A DNA stretch of 64,000 nt from Bacillota bacterium (GCA_023410445.1 JAEYPT010000008.1:372001-436000); one strand, 5' to 3'. Numbered from the stretch's first letter, positions 1 to 8,141 are shown. Numbers and translations: made by a program. Notes: generated from the sequence alone by a model not told the origin.

Positions 1-686
1 GTTCTTACAAGGTTTGCGGCATCCACTTCCACGAATTTAAAATTGTGGGGATTGGATGTAACATTTTTCACCGTCAGCAGGTCTGCATTATCTACTTTGA
101 TTAAGTTGTTGTCCGCCAGCAAGCGAAGTGCCCGGGATTCATTGGAGCCGTCGTTCGGGATACCGATGGACGACCCGTCTTTCAGGGCGGAAACTGCTTT
201 CACCTTTTTGGAATACAGCCCCATCGGCTCCAAATGAATTTCCGCGACGGAAACGAGGTGCAGACTCCTTTTTGCGTTTTCTTCCTGCAGGTAACGCGTC
301 GTCTGGAAATAGTTCGCATCAATGTCTCCGCTTTCCAGAGATGTATTCGGCTGGACATAATCGTTGAATTCGACGATCTTCACCGTCCATCCGGCTTTTT
401 CCAGCGCGGGTTTTACGACGTCTTTTACGATTTCTTCATGAGGAACCGGTGTCACGCCGATAGAAACGGTGTTATCGCTTCCTTCCGGCTTTGGAATGGA
501 ACCGGCAGCTTCAGAGGATGCCGCGGCTGCCGAGGACGCAGCCGGTGCGCTTGACTCAGCCGATGACGGAGCGGCGCTTGACGCAGCCGCGGGCGCGGAT
601 GAAGCGGAGCCGGAGCTGCCGCAGGCGGAAAATCCGAAAACCAGGATTCCGGCAAGAATTGCAATAGAAATATTTTTAAGTTTCAT
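1..686 (-). CDS. metQ: MetQ-type methionine-binding lipoprotein (3' end outside window)
   Basis: Substrate-binding lipoprotein of a D/L-methionine ABC importer, tethered outside the membrane. The ATG at 686 follows AGAGGAGA. A short hydrophobic signal ends in the lipobox FSACG, then comes an Ala/Ser-rich linker of about 35 residues before the NLPA fold starts near TVSIGVTPVPHEE. HLEPMGLYS and IPNDGSNESRAL are typical of MetQ. About 228 codons are present and the frame is open at base 1. A Met-specific T-box lies upstream, which supports a methionine substrate. The ATPase and permease genes are not in the window and are presumably further along the minus strand. The ATG overlaps the stop of the small upstream ORF (ATGA), so translation may be coupled. 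Confidence 0.9.
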   Translation of the reverse strand, partial: MKLKNISIAILAGILVFGFSACGSSGSASSAPAAASSAAPSSAESSAPAASSAAAASSEAAGSIPKPEGSDNTVSIGVTPVPHEEIVKDVVKPALEKAGWTVKIVEFNDYVQPNTSLESGDIDANYFQTTRYLQEENAKRSLHLVSVAEIHLEPMGLYSKKVKAVSALKDGSSIGIPNDGSNESRALRLLADNNLIKVDNADLLTVKNVTSNPHNFKFVEVDAANLVR

Positions 687-796
687 TTTAATAATCTCCT
701 CTTCTGTTCTGTAATTGTTTGATTTCGGCAGAGAAAAAGATCACACATTCGCTCTTTGTAAACTGCTTTGAAACTGTGATTCACCTTAAACTTCAT
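683..796 (-). CDS. 37-codon ORF between the T-box and metQ
   Basis: Small ORF starting ATG at 796 behind a strong purine-rich site (AAAGGGGGGAG). Its TGA overlaps the metQ ATG as ATGA. The product is basic (MKFKVNHSFKAVYKERMCDL at the N-terminus) with no signal peptide, membrane segment or family I recognise. The ribosome site and the stop/start overlap argue for real translation, perhaps to couple metQ expression to the leader. It may simply be a translated spacer with no functional peptide. Confidence 0.5.
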   Translation of the reverse strand: MKFKVNHSFKAVYKERMCDLFLCRNQTITEQKRRLLK

Positions 797-817
797 CTTG
801 CTCCCCCCCTTTGAAAA

Positions 818-857
818 TAAAAAAATCCCGTCTTCTGAAAAATCAAGAAGACGAGAT
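818..857 (-). terminator. T-box regulatory terminator
   Basis: On the minus strand, inverted arms around CGTCTTCT and AGAAGACGGG are followed by a run of seven T. It lies immediately downstream of the T-box sequence and shares bases with the antiterminator, as in known T-box leaders. Confidence 0.85.
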
Positions 858-1119
858 TGAATCCCGTGTTACCACTTCTGTTCACCCACACCTCGCGGCG
901 AAGGCCTCAAAAAGTACGGCCGATTTTGTCGGCGATACTTCGATTGCCTGATAACGGTCAATTTCCGTCGCAGCCTAAGCCTTCCGCCTCGGTGCGCCAC
1001 TCCAGAGCCATTTTCAACTATCGCTTCTCTATCCTCTTTCAGCATACGAGAACTCTCTGTCAGATCAGTCAAATAGCTTACTTTCTCTTTCACAGTGTTT
1101 CAATATGAATTTGTCTGTG
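818..1119 (-). ncRNA. T-box leader, methionine specifier
   Basis: Tandem hallmarks on the minus strand: an AGAGAG motif in stem I, a specifier segment GAAAATGGCTCTGGAG with ATG (1009-1011) in the specifier position, the T-box itself (AAGTGGTAACACGGG, about 862-880), and a competing terminator. Uncharged tRNA-Met would pair with the specifier and T-box and stabilise the antiterminator, switching on the sORF and metQ. The transcript would start near 1119. No SAM-riboswitch core was seen. Confidence 0.88.
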
Positions 1120-1125
1120 GTCTTT

Positions 1126-1153
1126 ATTATAACATATATTTTATATATGTCAA
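1126..1153 (-). promoter_or_regulatory. SigA-type promoter of the T-box/metQ transcript
   Basis: On the minus strand TTGACA (1148-1153) and TATAAT (1126-1131) are separated by 16 bases in very AT-rich DNA. Both hexamers match the consensus. The start point would fall about seven bases beyond, at the beginning of the T-box stem I region. Confidence 0.85.
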
Positions 1154-1170
1154 GTATAAGTTTATGGAAT

Positions 1171-2364
1171 TCAGCCGAAAAAGGTTTGTTCCAGCGCTTG
1201 ACGGATGTCATTTAGGATGTCATCGGTATCCTCCAGCCCGACGCTGAAGCGGAAAAAGCCGCCGTGGAATTCCTCCGGATACAGGTACTGCCGTTCGTCG
1301 TCAGGGCCAAGAAATACGATCAGGCTTTCATCGTGACCAAGCGAAACAGCGGAGGTGATGACTCTCAGGTGACTGACGAAGCGGTTGTGCGCGTCCGCGT
1401 CGCCGTTCAGCCCGAACGCGATCATGCCGGAAAAGCCGCTCTTCATCTGCTTTGCGGCGACTGTATGGCCGCGGTCGCTTTCCAGCCCCGGATAGGCGAC
1501 GAAACGGACCGCGGGATTGCCGTTTAAAAACTCCGCAATTCGCAGGGCGCTTTCGCTGTGCTGACGCATCCGCAAAGGCAGTGTAACTGCGCCGCGCATA
1601 ATCAGCCACGCGTTGAACGGGCTGATGGCTCCGCCGAGGTTGACCATCGCGTCCGCCCGGATTTTATCGATGAGTTCTTTTTTTCCCGCAACCGAGCCCC
1701 CAAGCGCATCGCCGTGGCCGTTGATGTATTTCGTCAGGCTTTCCACCGTCAGATCGGCACCCAGTTCCGCAGGCCGCTGATGGTACGGCGAAGCGAACGT
1801 GTTGTCTACGGAAAACAGAATGCCTTTCTCGTGAGCGATTTTCGCAATTTCCGCAATGTCGGTGATTCCGATGGTCGGATTGCCCGGCGTTTCAATGTGA
1901 ATCAGCTTCGTGTTTGGGCGAATTGCGGCCCGGACAGCCTCCGCGTCCGCCGTATCCACCAGAGTTGCCTCGATGCCGTACTTTTCTTTGAGCTGCTCGG
2001 TCAGCAGACGGTACACGGCGATATAGGTTACCTTGGAGCACACCACATGATCGCCCGATTTCAGGAAGGCAAAGAACACGCCGGAGAGTGCGGCGACGCC
2101 GGAAGCCAGCACGACGCTGTCTTCAGTGCCCTCCAGCGCGGCGATTTTCTCCTGCAGATACTGCTGGTTTACCCCGCCGTTGCGGGTGTACAGCGCTTTC
2201 CCCGCGCTGCTCCAATTCAGGCTGCTGGGATCATACGGGAGCTCGTAGCAGTTGCCCATCGTGAGGGGCCGCTTGATTGCGCCGGTATCCTTGTCGACAT
2301 CATTGCCCGCGTGGACTGCCCGGGTAAGGAATCCAAATTCGGAGCCGTATTTGCGTTCAGACAT
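1171..2364 (-). CDS. Cys/Met-metabolism PLP enzyme (trans-sulfuration family)
   Basis: A 397-residue fold-type I PLP enzyme of the cystathionine synthase/lyase, methionine gamma-lyase and sulfhydrylase family. The pyridoxal lysine is K212 in ESLTKYINGHGDALGG; YTR at 59-61 and D187 in SVDNTF are the usual cofactor contacts. ATG 2364 follows AGGAGATTGAAA; an in-frame start further upstream has no better site. It lies 46 bases after metA and appears to be the last gene of the metY-metA unit. Whether it makes cystathionine, breaks it, or works on O-acetylhomoserine cannot be decided from motifs. It is clearly divergent from the neighbouring metY product, so it is not a recent duplicate. Confidence 0.85.
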   Translation of the reverse strand: MSERKYGSEFGFLTRAVHAGNDVDKDTGAIKRPLTMGNCYELPYDPSSLNWSSAGKALYTRNGGVNQQYLQEKIAALEGTEDSVVLASGVAALSGVFFAFLKSGDHVVCSKVTYIAVYRLLTEQLKEKYGIEATLVDTADAEAVRAAIRPNTKLIHIETPGNPTIGITDIAEIAKIAHEKGILFSVDNTFASPYHQRPAELGADLTVESLTKYINGHGDALGGSVAGKKELIDKIRADAMVNLGGAISPFNAWLIMRGAVTLPLRMRQHSESALRIAEFLNGNPAVRFVAYPGLESDRGHTVAAKQMKSGFSGMIAFGLNGDADAHNRFVSHLRVITSAVSLGHDESLIVFLGPDDERQYLYPEEFHGGFFRFSVGLEDTDDILNDIRQALEQTFFG

Positions 2365-2410
2365 TTTCAATCTCCTTTGCCGGTTTGTTTGCAGAATGAT
2401 CCGCGAAACG

Positions 2411-3340
2411 TCACTCCGTAGGCGCTTCCAGATCGGAAAGATCGTAGGGTGTCCGCTGATAGACAAAATAATTGAGCCAGTTAGAAAGCAGCAGCGAGGC
2501 ATGGCCGTGCCACTTGAATACAGGCGGTTTTTCGGGGTTGTCGTCCCGGAAATAGTGGGCGGGCACGGAAATCGGCAAGCCCTTTTTCAAATCCCGCCGG
2601 TATTCCTTTTCCAGCGTGTTCCGGTCGTACTCGCAGTGCCCCGTAACAAAGAACTGTCTCCCGTTCCGGCTGGCGGCTAGATAGACCCCCGCTTCCCGGG
2701 ATACCGCCAGAATCTCCAGCCGGGGAACTTTGTCAATATCCTGTTTCCGCACTTCAGTGTAACGGGAATGAGGCGCCCAGAAATAATCGTCGAACCCACG
2801 CAGAAGCGGATGGGCGGGATAGAGAATCCGATGCTCGTATACGCCCGAAAGCTTTTCGGGCAGTTCGTACTTCGGAACACCGTAATGGTAATACAGTCCC
2901 GCCTGCGCGCCCCAGCAGATGTGCAGTGTGGAATAGACGTTGTGTTTGGACCAGTCCATCACCCGACAGAGTTCCGGCCAATAGTCGACCTGCTCGAATT
3001 TCAGCCGCTCCACGGGAGCGCCGGTGACGATCATACCGTCATACCGGTTTTCTTTCACGTCTCGGAAGCTTTTATAGAATTTCAGCAGATATTCGGCCGG
3101 TGTATGCTTCGACACGTGGCTGTCCATGCGAAGAAATTCCACATCGAGCTGAAGCGGCGTGTTGCTCAGCAGGCGCAGCAGCTGGAGTTCCGTATCCGCT
3201 TTCGTCGGCATCAAATTTAAAATCAGAAGCTTCAGCGGACGGATGTCCTGGTGAATTGCCCGGAATCGGTCCATCACGAAAATATTTTCCTTTTCGAGCG
3301 CTTCCGCCGCCGGAAGCCCTTCCGGTACGGTAATCGGCAT
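2411..3340 (-). CDS. metA: Homoserine O-acetyltransferase, MetA family
   Basis: Activates homoserine for methionine synthesis. The full 309-residue length matches MetA. The catalytic Cys142 is in HICWGAQAG, and a conserved histidine occurs in VTGHCEYD. Residue 111, in TGAPVERLKF, is glutamate. In this family glutamate at position 111 is associated with acetyl-CoA use, glycine with succinyl-CoA, so O-acetylhomoserine is the predicted product. This agrees with the neighbouring O-acetylhomoserine sulfhydrylase gene. ATG 3340 follows GGAGGTG. It sits between metY and the PLP enzyme gene on the same strand. Confidence 0.93.
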   Translation of the reverse strand: MPITVPEGLPAAEALEKENIFVMDRFRAIHQDIRPLKLLILNLMPTKADTELQLLRLLSNTPLQLDVEFLRMDSHVSKHTPAEYLLKFYKSFRDVKENRYDGMIVTGAPVERLKFEQVDYWPELCRVMDWSKHNVYSTLHICWGAQAGLYYHYGVPKYELPEKLSGVYEHRILYPAHPLLRGFDDYFWAPHSRYTEVRKQDIDKVPRLEILAVSREAGVYLAASRNGRQFFVTGHCEYDRNTLEKEYRRDLKKGLPISVPAHYFRDDNPEKPPVFKWHGHASLLLSNWLNYFVYQRTPYDLSDLEAPTE

Positions 3341-3383
3341 ACCGCTGCACCTCCGTCCGCCATAAAATTTCTCTGAGAAACAA

Positions 3384-3410
3384 GTGAGGAGCGGTTTTGG
3401 CGCCCCTCAC
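3384..3410 (-). other. Intercistronic stem-loop between metY and metA
   Basis: Minus strand GTGAGGGGCG and CGCTCCTCAC form a 10-bp stem with one wobble around a CCAAAAC loop, followed by TTGTTTC rather than a clean T run. It could be a leaky terminator or a processing/stability element that sets metA expression relative to metY. Confidence 0.55.
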
Positions 3411-3475
3411 ATTTTACTATCCTGCTTTTTACAGGTTCCATATGTTTGTTTTGCGTCTTTGCGAAGCGTATTCTC

Positions 3476-4762
3476 TTAATCTTTGATGGCCTTATCGAGC
3501 GCCTGACCGAGGTCCCAGATAAGGTCTTCGGGGTCCTCAACGCCGATGGAAAGACGAATGGTCTCCGGACCGAAGCCCGCGGCTTTCTGCTCCTCCGGGG
3601 TCAGCTGCTGATGGGTCGTGGTGGAAGGATGAATCACCAGGGATTTCGCGTCTGCCACGTTCGCTAGCTGCGAGAAAATTTCCAGACTGTCGATAAACTT
3701 CTTCGCTTCATCCACGCCGCCCTTTACGGAGAAGGTGAAGATGGAGCCCGCGCCCTTCGGGAAATATTTCTTCGCGAGGTCGTAGTACTTGTTGGATTTG
3801 AGGCCCGGATAGTTGACTTCCTGCACCTTCGGGTTGTTTTCCAAAAATTCCACGATCTTTTCCGTGTTGGAGACGTGCTTCGCCACGCGGAGTGAGAGGG
3901 ATTCGAGACTCTGAATAAACAGCCATGCGTTGAACGCGGAAAGCGTAGCGCCCGTGTCGCGCAGAAGCTGCGCACGGATCTTCGTCACAAAGGCGCCCCC
4001 GCCGAGGTCGCCGAATTTAATGCCGTGGTAGCTTTCGTCCGGCTCCGTGAAGCCCGGGAACTTCCCGTTTTTCCAGTCGAAGTTTCCACCCTCGACGATC
4101 ACGCCGCCGATGGAGGAGCCGTGTCCGCCGATGAACTTCGTCGCGGAGTGAACGACCACTGCCGCGCCGTGTTCCAGCGGACGGAACAGATAGGGCGTTG
4201 CAAAGGTGTTGTCGACGATGACTGGAAGTCCGTGCTTCTTTGCGAGCTCGCCCACCGCGTCAAAATCGATCACGTTGATACCCGGGTTACCGAGGGTCTC
4301 GTAATAGATCGCCTTCGTCTTCGGAGTGATCGCTTTCTCAAAATTGCCGACATCTTCCGGGTCAACAAACACGGTGTGAACGCCATATTTCGGCAGCGTG
4401 TGCGCAAACAGGCTGTAGGTGCCGCCGTACAGCGTGCTGGCGGAAATGATCTCGTCGCCCGCTCCAGCGATGTTCAGGATCGCGTAGGTTACCGCCGCCG
4501 CGCCGGATGCCACCGCGATCGCTGCCGTTCCGTTTTCCAGAGCGGCAATCCGCTGTTCAAACACGTCGGTTGTCGGGTTCGTCAGCCGTGAATAAATGTA
4601 GCCCGGAACCGTCAGCGCGAAACGGCCTTCCGCCTCCGCGGTATCCTTGAACACATAGGAGGAAGTCTGATAAATGGGAACGGCTCGCGCGCCGGTCGCC
4701 GGATCGGGCTTCTGCCCCGCCTGTACCTGTAACGTATCGAATCCAAATTTTCTCTCGCTCAT
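3476..4762 (-). CDS. metY: O-acetylhomoserine sulfhydrylase
   Basis: PLP enzyme that makes homocysteine (or cysteine analogues) directly from O-acetylhomoserine and sulfide. It has 428 residues, the usual length. The PLP lysine K209 is in HSATKFIGGHGSSIGG; YSRLTNPT (57-64) and DNTFATPYL are family signatures. The start chosen is ATG 4762, ten bases after AGAAAGG; a TTG two codons upstream is less well placed. The gene begins 67 bases beyond a strong terminator that follows a Met/Cys-rich leader peptide, and no promoter is visible in that gap, so expression probably depends on read-through. Confidence 0.93.
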   Translation of the reverse strand: MSERKFGFDTLQVQAGQKPDPATGARAVPIYQTSSYVFKDTAEAEGRFALTVPGYIYSRLTNPTTDVFEQRIAALENGTAAIAVASGAAAVTYAILNIAGAGDEIISASTLYGGTYSLFAHTLPKYGVHTVFVDPEDVGNFEKAITPKTKAIYYETLGNPGINVIDFDAVGELAKKHGLPVIVDNTFATPYLFRPLEHGAAVVVHSATKFIGGHGSSIGGVIVEGGNFDWKNGKFPGFTEPDESYHGIKFGDLGGGAFVTKIRAQLLRDTGATLSAFNAWLFIQSLESLSLRVAKHVSNTEKIVEFLENNPKVQEVNYPGLKSNKYYDLAKKYFPKGAGSIFTFSVKGGVDEAKKFIDSLEIFSQLANVADAKSLVIHPSTTTHQQLTPEEQKAAGFGPETIRLSIGVEDPEDLIWDLGQALDKAIKD

Positions 4763-4828
4763 TGTCAATCAACCTTTCTGCATGATTATTTTTATTTGAA
4801 TTTCAGGGAGTACCAAAGAAAAAAGGTA

Positions 4829-4866
4829 GAAAAAAAGGGCCGGCAGATTTGACCTGTCAGCCCTTG
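4829..4866 (-). terminator. Terminator between the leader peptide and metY (candidate attenuator)
   Basis: Minus strand AAGGGCTGACAG pairs with CTGCCGGCCCTT (12 positions, one mismatch) around a short loop, then seven T. It lies 23 bases after the leader peptide stop and 67 bases before metY. The 5' arm (AAGGGCT) can alternatively pair with AGCCTT inside the leader peptide gene. Confidence 0.85.
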
Positions 4867-4888
4867 CTCTATAAAACTGTGCACAAAA

Positions 4889-5017
4889 TCAGCGCAGTTC
4901 GATTGGCGGAAGGCTTCGGTCATGTTCGTTTTTGCACATGCGGCAGCACATGATGCCGCACATCGCGCACATCATGCACATGGAAGCCATTTTTCCGCTG
5001 AACGTTCCTGTCGTCAT
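4889..5017 (-). CDS. Met/Cys-rich leader peptide, 42 codons
   Basis: ATG 5017 follows a perfect AGGAGG. Residues 10-28 read MASMCMMCAMCGIMCCRMC: seven Met and six Cys in 19 residues. The remainder is polar with no membrane segment. It lies between a consensus promoter and a terminator, upstream of metY. Known leader peptides of amino-acid attenuators are enriched in the codons of the regulated amino acid, and metY makes Met (and possibly Cys) precursors, so a leader role is the simplest reading. A metal-binding mini-protein is the alternative, since the Cys spacing would bind thiophilic metals. Confidence 0.75.
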   Translation of the reverse strand: MTTGTFSGKMASMCMMCAMCGIMCCRMCKNEHDRSLPPIELR

Positions 5018-5068
5018 ACCGAAGTCCTCCTGTTTCTTAAAAATAGTATTTATATATGTATTGCTAAT

Positions 5069-5097
5069 ATAATATCCCATCTGCCCCGCGATGTCAA
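5069..5097 (-). promoter_or_regulatory. SigA-type promoter for the leader peptide/metY/metA unit
   Basis: Minus strand TTGACA (5092-5097), a 17-base spacer, and TATTAT (5069-5074). It starts a leader of about 45 bases before the leader peptide ATG. Confidence 0.88.
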
Positions 5098-5266
5098 TAG
5101 CTTTTTGAAATAAGATGAAAAACATCCTGCAAATGGAACTTTTTCTGCAGATGCAGCGTTTTAACCCTTCCGAACGATTGTGGAGCGCTGAATGATTGGA
5201 ATAGAATTCAAGTATATTCTCCCATTTTTTAGAAATTATAATAAAAATTGTTGGGAGGAATTTACA

Positions 5267-6766
5267 ATGAGCAGTCACGACAATTTCGGCGGCGCAAAGC
5301 TTCCATCCGATCAGATGGAAGCAAATATCAACTATATCCGCAATATTTTCGCTCCTGACGACACGCTGCAATTTCGCTATCTTACCAATTCCCCGGATTC
5401 CGGACTTCAGTTCTGCCTGATTTACGCCGACGGCATGATCAACAACAAGCTGATGAACGACGACATTATCCGTCCTCTTCAAAATTACGAATTTCCGGAT
5501 CGGAAAGCCGATTTGATGGAATTGATCCTGCGGCGCGTAACGCCTTCCAACAGTGCGGAAAAGACGGCCGATGTCGACAAAGTCGTACAGGCGATTGTTT
5601 ACGGCGACGCCGTTTTGCTTGCCGATGGATGCTGCGAGGGACTAATTCTGAACACAAAGGGCTGGAATGTTCGGGCCATTGCCGAACCGGAAAGCGAACG
5701 GGTACTCCGCGGGCCGAGGGAAGGATTCAACGAGTCCCTTCTGGTCAACCTTTCCATGCTTCGGCGCAAGCTTCGCACTCCCGACCTGAAATTCCAGTAT
5801 ATGACCTTCGGTAAAAAATCACGCACCAAGGCATGCCTTTGCTATCTGGACAGCATTGTAAACAAAACGGCTCTGACGGAGCTTGACCGGCGTCTGGCTC
5901 AGATTGATATCGACGGGACGCTGGACTCCAACTACATTTCGGAGTTGATTAAAGAAAAACCGTTTTCCCCTCTGGAAGCGGCAGGGGCCTCGGAACGCCC
6001 GGACGTGATTGCCGCGAACCTTCTGGAAGGACGCATTGCCTTGTTCCTTGACGGCACACCGGTCGTTCTCACAGTTCCGCATCTATTCACTGAATATTTT
6101 CAAAGCGACGAGGATTATTACCTCAATTACGTATTTGCAACAATCGGCAGGATTCTGCGCATTCTTGCGTTCTTCATTTCCACCAGTTTCCCTGCGATTT
6201 ATATTTCTCTGGTTACGTATCACCAGGAGATGCTGCCCACCCCGCTGTTACTGAGCATCTCGGCGGCACGCCAGAGCGTACCATTCCCCACGGCGCTTGA
6301 GATGCTGATGATGCTCGTGGTTTTCGAGATGCTCCGTGAATCCGGAGCGCGCATGCCGGGAATCATGGGACAAGCGCTCAGCATTGTAGGCGCTCTGGTC
6401 GTCGGTCAGGCCGCGGTGGAAGCGAAAATCGTCAGCGCCCCCATTATCATTGTCGTGGCACTTACCGGCATCTGCGGCTTTATGATTCCCCGGATCAAGG
6501 GCTTTATGATTATTGAACGGTTCTTTCTGATGGGATTCGCGTGCATTTTGGGCCTTTACGGCTATCTGCTCGGCGTGCTGGCGATGCTGGCGATGCTGTT
6601 CGGAACCTACTCCTTTGGGGTGCCGATCATGCCGGATGTCTATGCCCACGAATTTCAGGATTATAAAGACGTCTACGGCCGGGTTACCTGGAAAAAGATG
6701 AACAAGCGGCCCAAATTGCTGACAAACGATCAGACCCGGCAAAGGACGAAAGGAAACACAAAATGA
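5267..6766 (+). CDS. gerKA: Spore germination protein, GerA/GerKA family
   Basis: A-subunit of a nutrient germinant receptor in the inner spore membrane. It has 499 residues. A hydrophilic domain of about 270 residues is followed by several membrane segments from about residue 295 (GRILRILAFFISTSFPAIYI) to 475. LTNSPDSGLQFCLIYADGM and the PLLLSISAARQSVPFPT block are typical of the family. ATG 5267 follows GGGAGGA; an in-frame ATG 25 codons earlier lacks a ribosome site. It overlaps the next gene by ATGA. Expression is presumably in the forespore, but I see no convincing SigG promoter. Confidence 0.93.
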   Translation: MSSHDNFGGAKLPSDQMEANINYIRNIFAPDDTLQFRYLTNSPDSGLQFCLIYADGMINNKLMNDDIIRPLQNYEFPDRKADLMELILRRVTPSNSAEKTADVDKVVQAIVYGDAVLLADGCCEGLILNTKGWNVRAIAEPESERVLRGPREGFNESLLVNLSMLRRKLRTPDLKFQYMTFGKKSRTKACLCYLDSIVNKTALTELDRRLAQIDIDGTLDSNYISELIKEKPFSPLEAAGASERPDVIAANLLEGRIALFLDGTPVVLTVPHLFTEYFQSDEDYYLNYVFATIGRILRILAFFISTSFPAIYISLVTYHQEMLPTPLLLSISAARQSVPFPTALEMLMMLVVFEMLRESGARMPGIMGQALSIVGALVVGQAAVEAKIVSAPIIIVVALTGICGFMIPRIKGFMIIERFFLMGFACILGLYGYLLGVLAMLAMLFGTYSFGVPIMPDVYAHEFQDYKDVYGRVTWKKMNKRPKLLTNDQTRQRTKGNTK

Positions 6767-7917
6767 AACGGTGGAGAAAGCTGTTCGTACTTTTGGAAGC
6801 GACCGCGATTCTGTTCCTTTTCAGCGGGTGCTGGAATTATAAGGAAATCGAAAAAAACACCATCGTCGCCGGTGTCGCAATTGACCCGGGAACAGGCGGC
6901 TACAAATACCATGTGACGTATGAGGTTCTCAGTCTGACCGGCGGAAAAGATCAGACCATTAAATCAGCACTTTTGGAATCGGACGGCAACTCCATTTTTG
7001 ACGCTGTACGCCAAACGGTGGCAATGGCGGATAAAAAGCTGTACTTCAGTGACTGCAAAATCGTCATTGTCAGCAAAGAAATTGCCAAAGAAGGCATCGA
7101 ACCCCTGCTTGACTTTTTTCTGCGCGATCACGAGCCCCGCATCTCGCTTCTGTTCGCCGTGTCGGACGAAAATACCGCCGCTGAAATTTTGAATATTCAA
7201 CTGAAAACGGGCGAGCCGGTATCATACAAAATCAGCAGCATGATGGAGCAGTCCAAGGACGTGCTGGGGCATGTTCTGCCCTATCCGCTGTATCAAATCT
7301 ATAACGTTTTTACATCCAAGAATCAGGAACTGACTCTGCCTGATATCCGTATTGTCAAAGTATTTGAAAATGAAGAGCCGAAGCTTGGCACAAACGTCAT
7401 ATTCCGTCAGGATAAAATGATCGGCATCATGCCGGAAGACGAATGTCTGTATTACCTGATGCTGAAAAACAAACTCAAAAGCGGCATTCTCCTGACCGGC
7501 ATCCCTCCGAGCCAAAAGAATATCGCCCTTGAAATCATGAAGTGCAGTACAAAGATGGAATCCGTCGTCAGCGGAAGCCATGTGACCATGAAAATTCAAA
7601 TCAACATCGACGCAAATCTCGCCGAGGAAAACAGCCAGAAGGAAAACTACACGGTGGGGAACGGCGAATTCAAAGATATTGAAAAAGCCGCCTCAAAAAT
7701 GGTTCAGGAACAAACGGAAAGTGTGATCGGCGATATCCAGAAAAATTACGGGACCGATATCTTCGGATTTGGCTCGGAAATCCATCAGGACCGCTATGAC
7801 GACTGGATGCGGATGGAATCAAACTGGGACAAGATTTTTCCGACCGTAAAATGTGAGGTCTCGGCAGACGTAAAGCTTCTCAATTCTTCCACCGCACTGG
7901 TGAAAGGCGGCAGTTGA
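6763..7917 (+). CDS. gerKC: Spore germination lipoprotein, GerKC family
   Basis: C-subunit (Ger(x)C family) of the germinant receptor, a lipoprotein. The signal peptide ends in LFLFSGCWNYKEI, where the CW(N/D)xxE pattern is characteristic. The rest is soluble: 384 residues in all, the family length. Its ATG overlaps the gerKA stop (ATGA), and the stop overlaps the following TTG start, so the operon is translationally coupled. C subunits are lipidated and needed for receptor assembly in Bacillus. Confidence 0.93.
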   Translation: MKRWRKLFVLLEATAILFLFSGCWNYKEIEKNTIVAGVAIDPGTGGYKYHVTYEVLSLTGGKDQTIKSALLESDGNSIFDAVRQTVAMADKKLYFSDCKIVIVSKEIAKEGIEPLLDFFLRDHEPRISLLFAVSDENTAAEILNIQLKTGEPVSYKISSMMEQSKDVLGHVLPYPLYQIYNVFTSKNQELTLPDIRIVKVFENEEPKLGTNVIFRQDKMIGIMPEDECLYYLMLKNKLKSGILLTGIPPSQKNIALEIMKCSTKMESVVSGSHVTMKIQINIDANLAEENSQKENYTVGNGEFKDIEKAASKMVQEQTESVIGDIQKNYGTDIFGFGSEIHQDRYDDWMRMESNWDKIFPTVKCEVSADVKLLNSSTALVKGGS

Positions 7918-8129
7918 CTGTGTATATCACGATTTTTCTGGTATTTTATATCACGCTCGTCTTTACAGATCTCATTCCGATGATTAAAAAAAAGGATCGG
8001 GATTATCTGTGGTTCTATTTTCCGGTCTATGCGGTTACGCTGATCGTCAATATTCTGATCGGCCTGAATTTTCGCAGTCCAAGCATTACGGCCATTCTGG
8101 AAAAATGGCTGTCAAATTTTATAAAATGA
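7914..8129 (+). CDS. Small two-helix membrane protein in the germination operon
   Basis: 71 residues with two predicted membrane segments (about 3-23 and 33-51) joined by a charged loop KKKDRDYLW. The start is TTG 7914, overlapping the gerKC stop and preceded by AAAGGCGG. It sits between gerKC and gerKB. Small D-type proteins occur in some Bacillus germinant-receptor operons (such as GerKD) and modulate the receptor. That role is inferred only from size, topology and position. Confidence 0.75.
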   Translation: MTVYITIFLVFYITLVFTDLIPMIKKKDRDYLWFYFPVYAVTLIVNILIGLNFRSPSITAILEKWLSNFIK

Positions 8130-8141
8130 GGAAATTGTTTG

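Noticed and set aside
545..610. Possible tandem repeat in the first 700 bases and again near 47.76 kb
   Set aside because: These are Ala/Ser-rich linkers of lipoproteins (MetQ, ModA) with codon-level similarity, not repeated DNA units.
818..1119. SAM riboswitch (S-box) as control of metQ
   Set aside because: No S-box core; the specifier region, T-box and antiterminator/terminator pair fit a T-box better.
5018..5482. N-terminal extension of the leader peptide ORF to 197 codons on the minus strand
   Set aside because: It is antisense to gerKA and crosses the promoter at 5069-5097. The consensus ribosome site at 5017 marks the real start.
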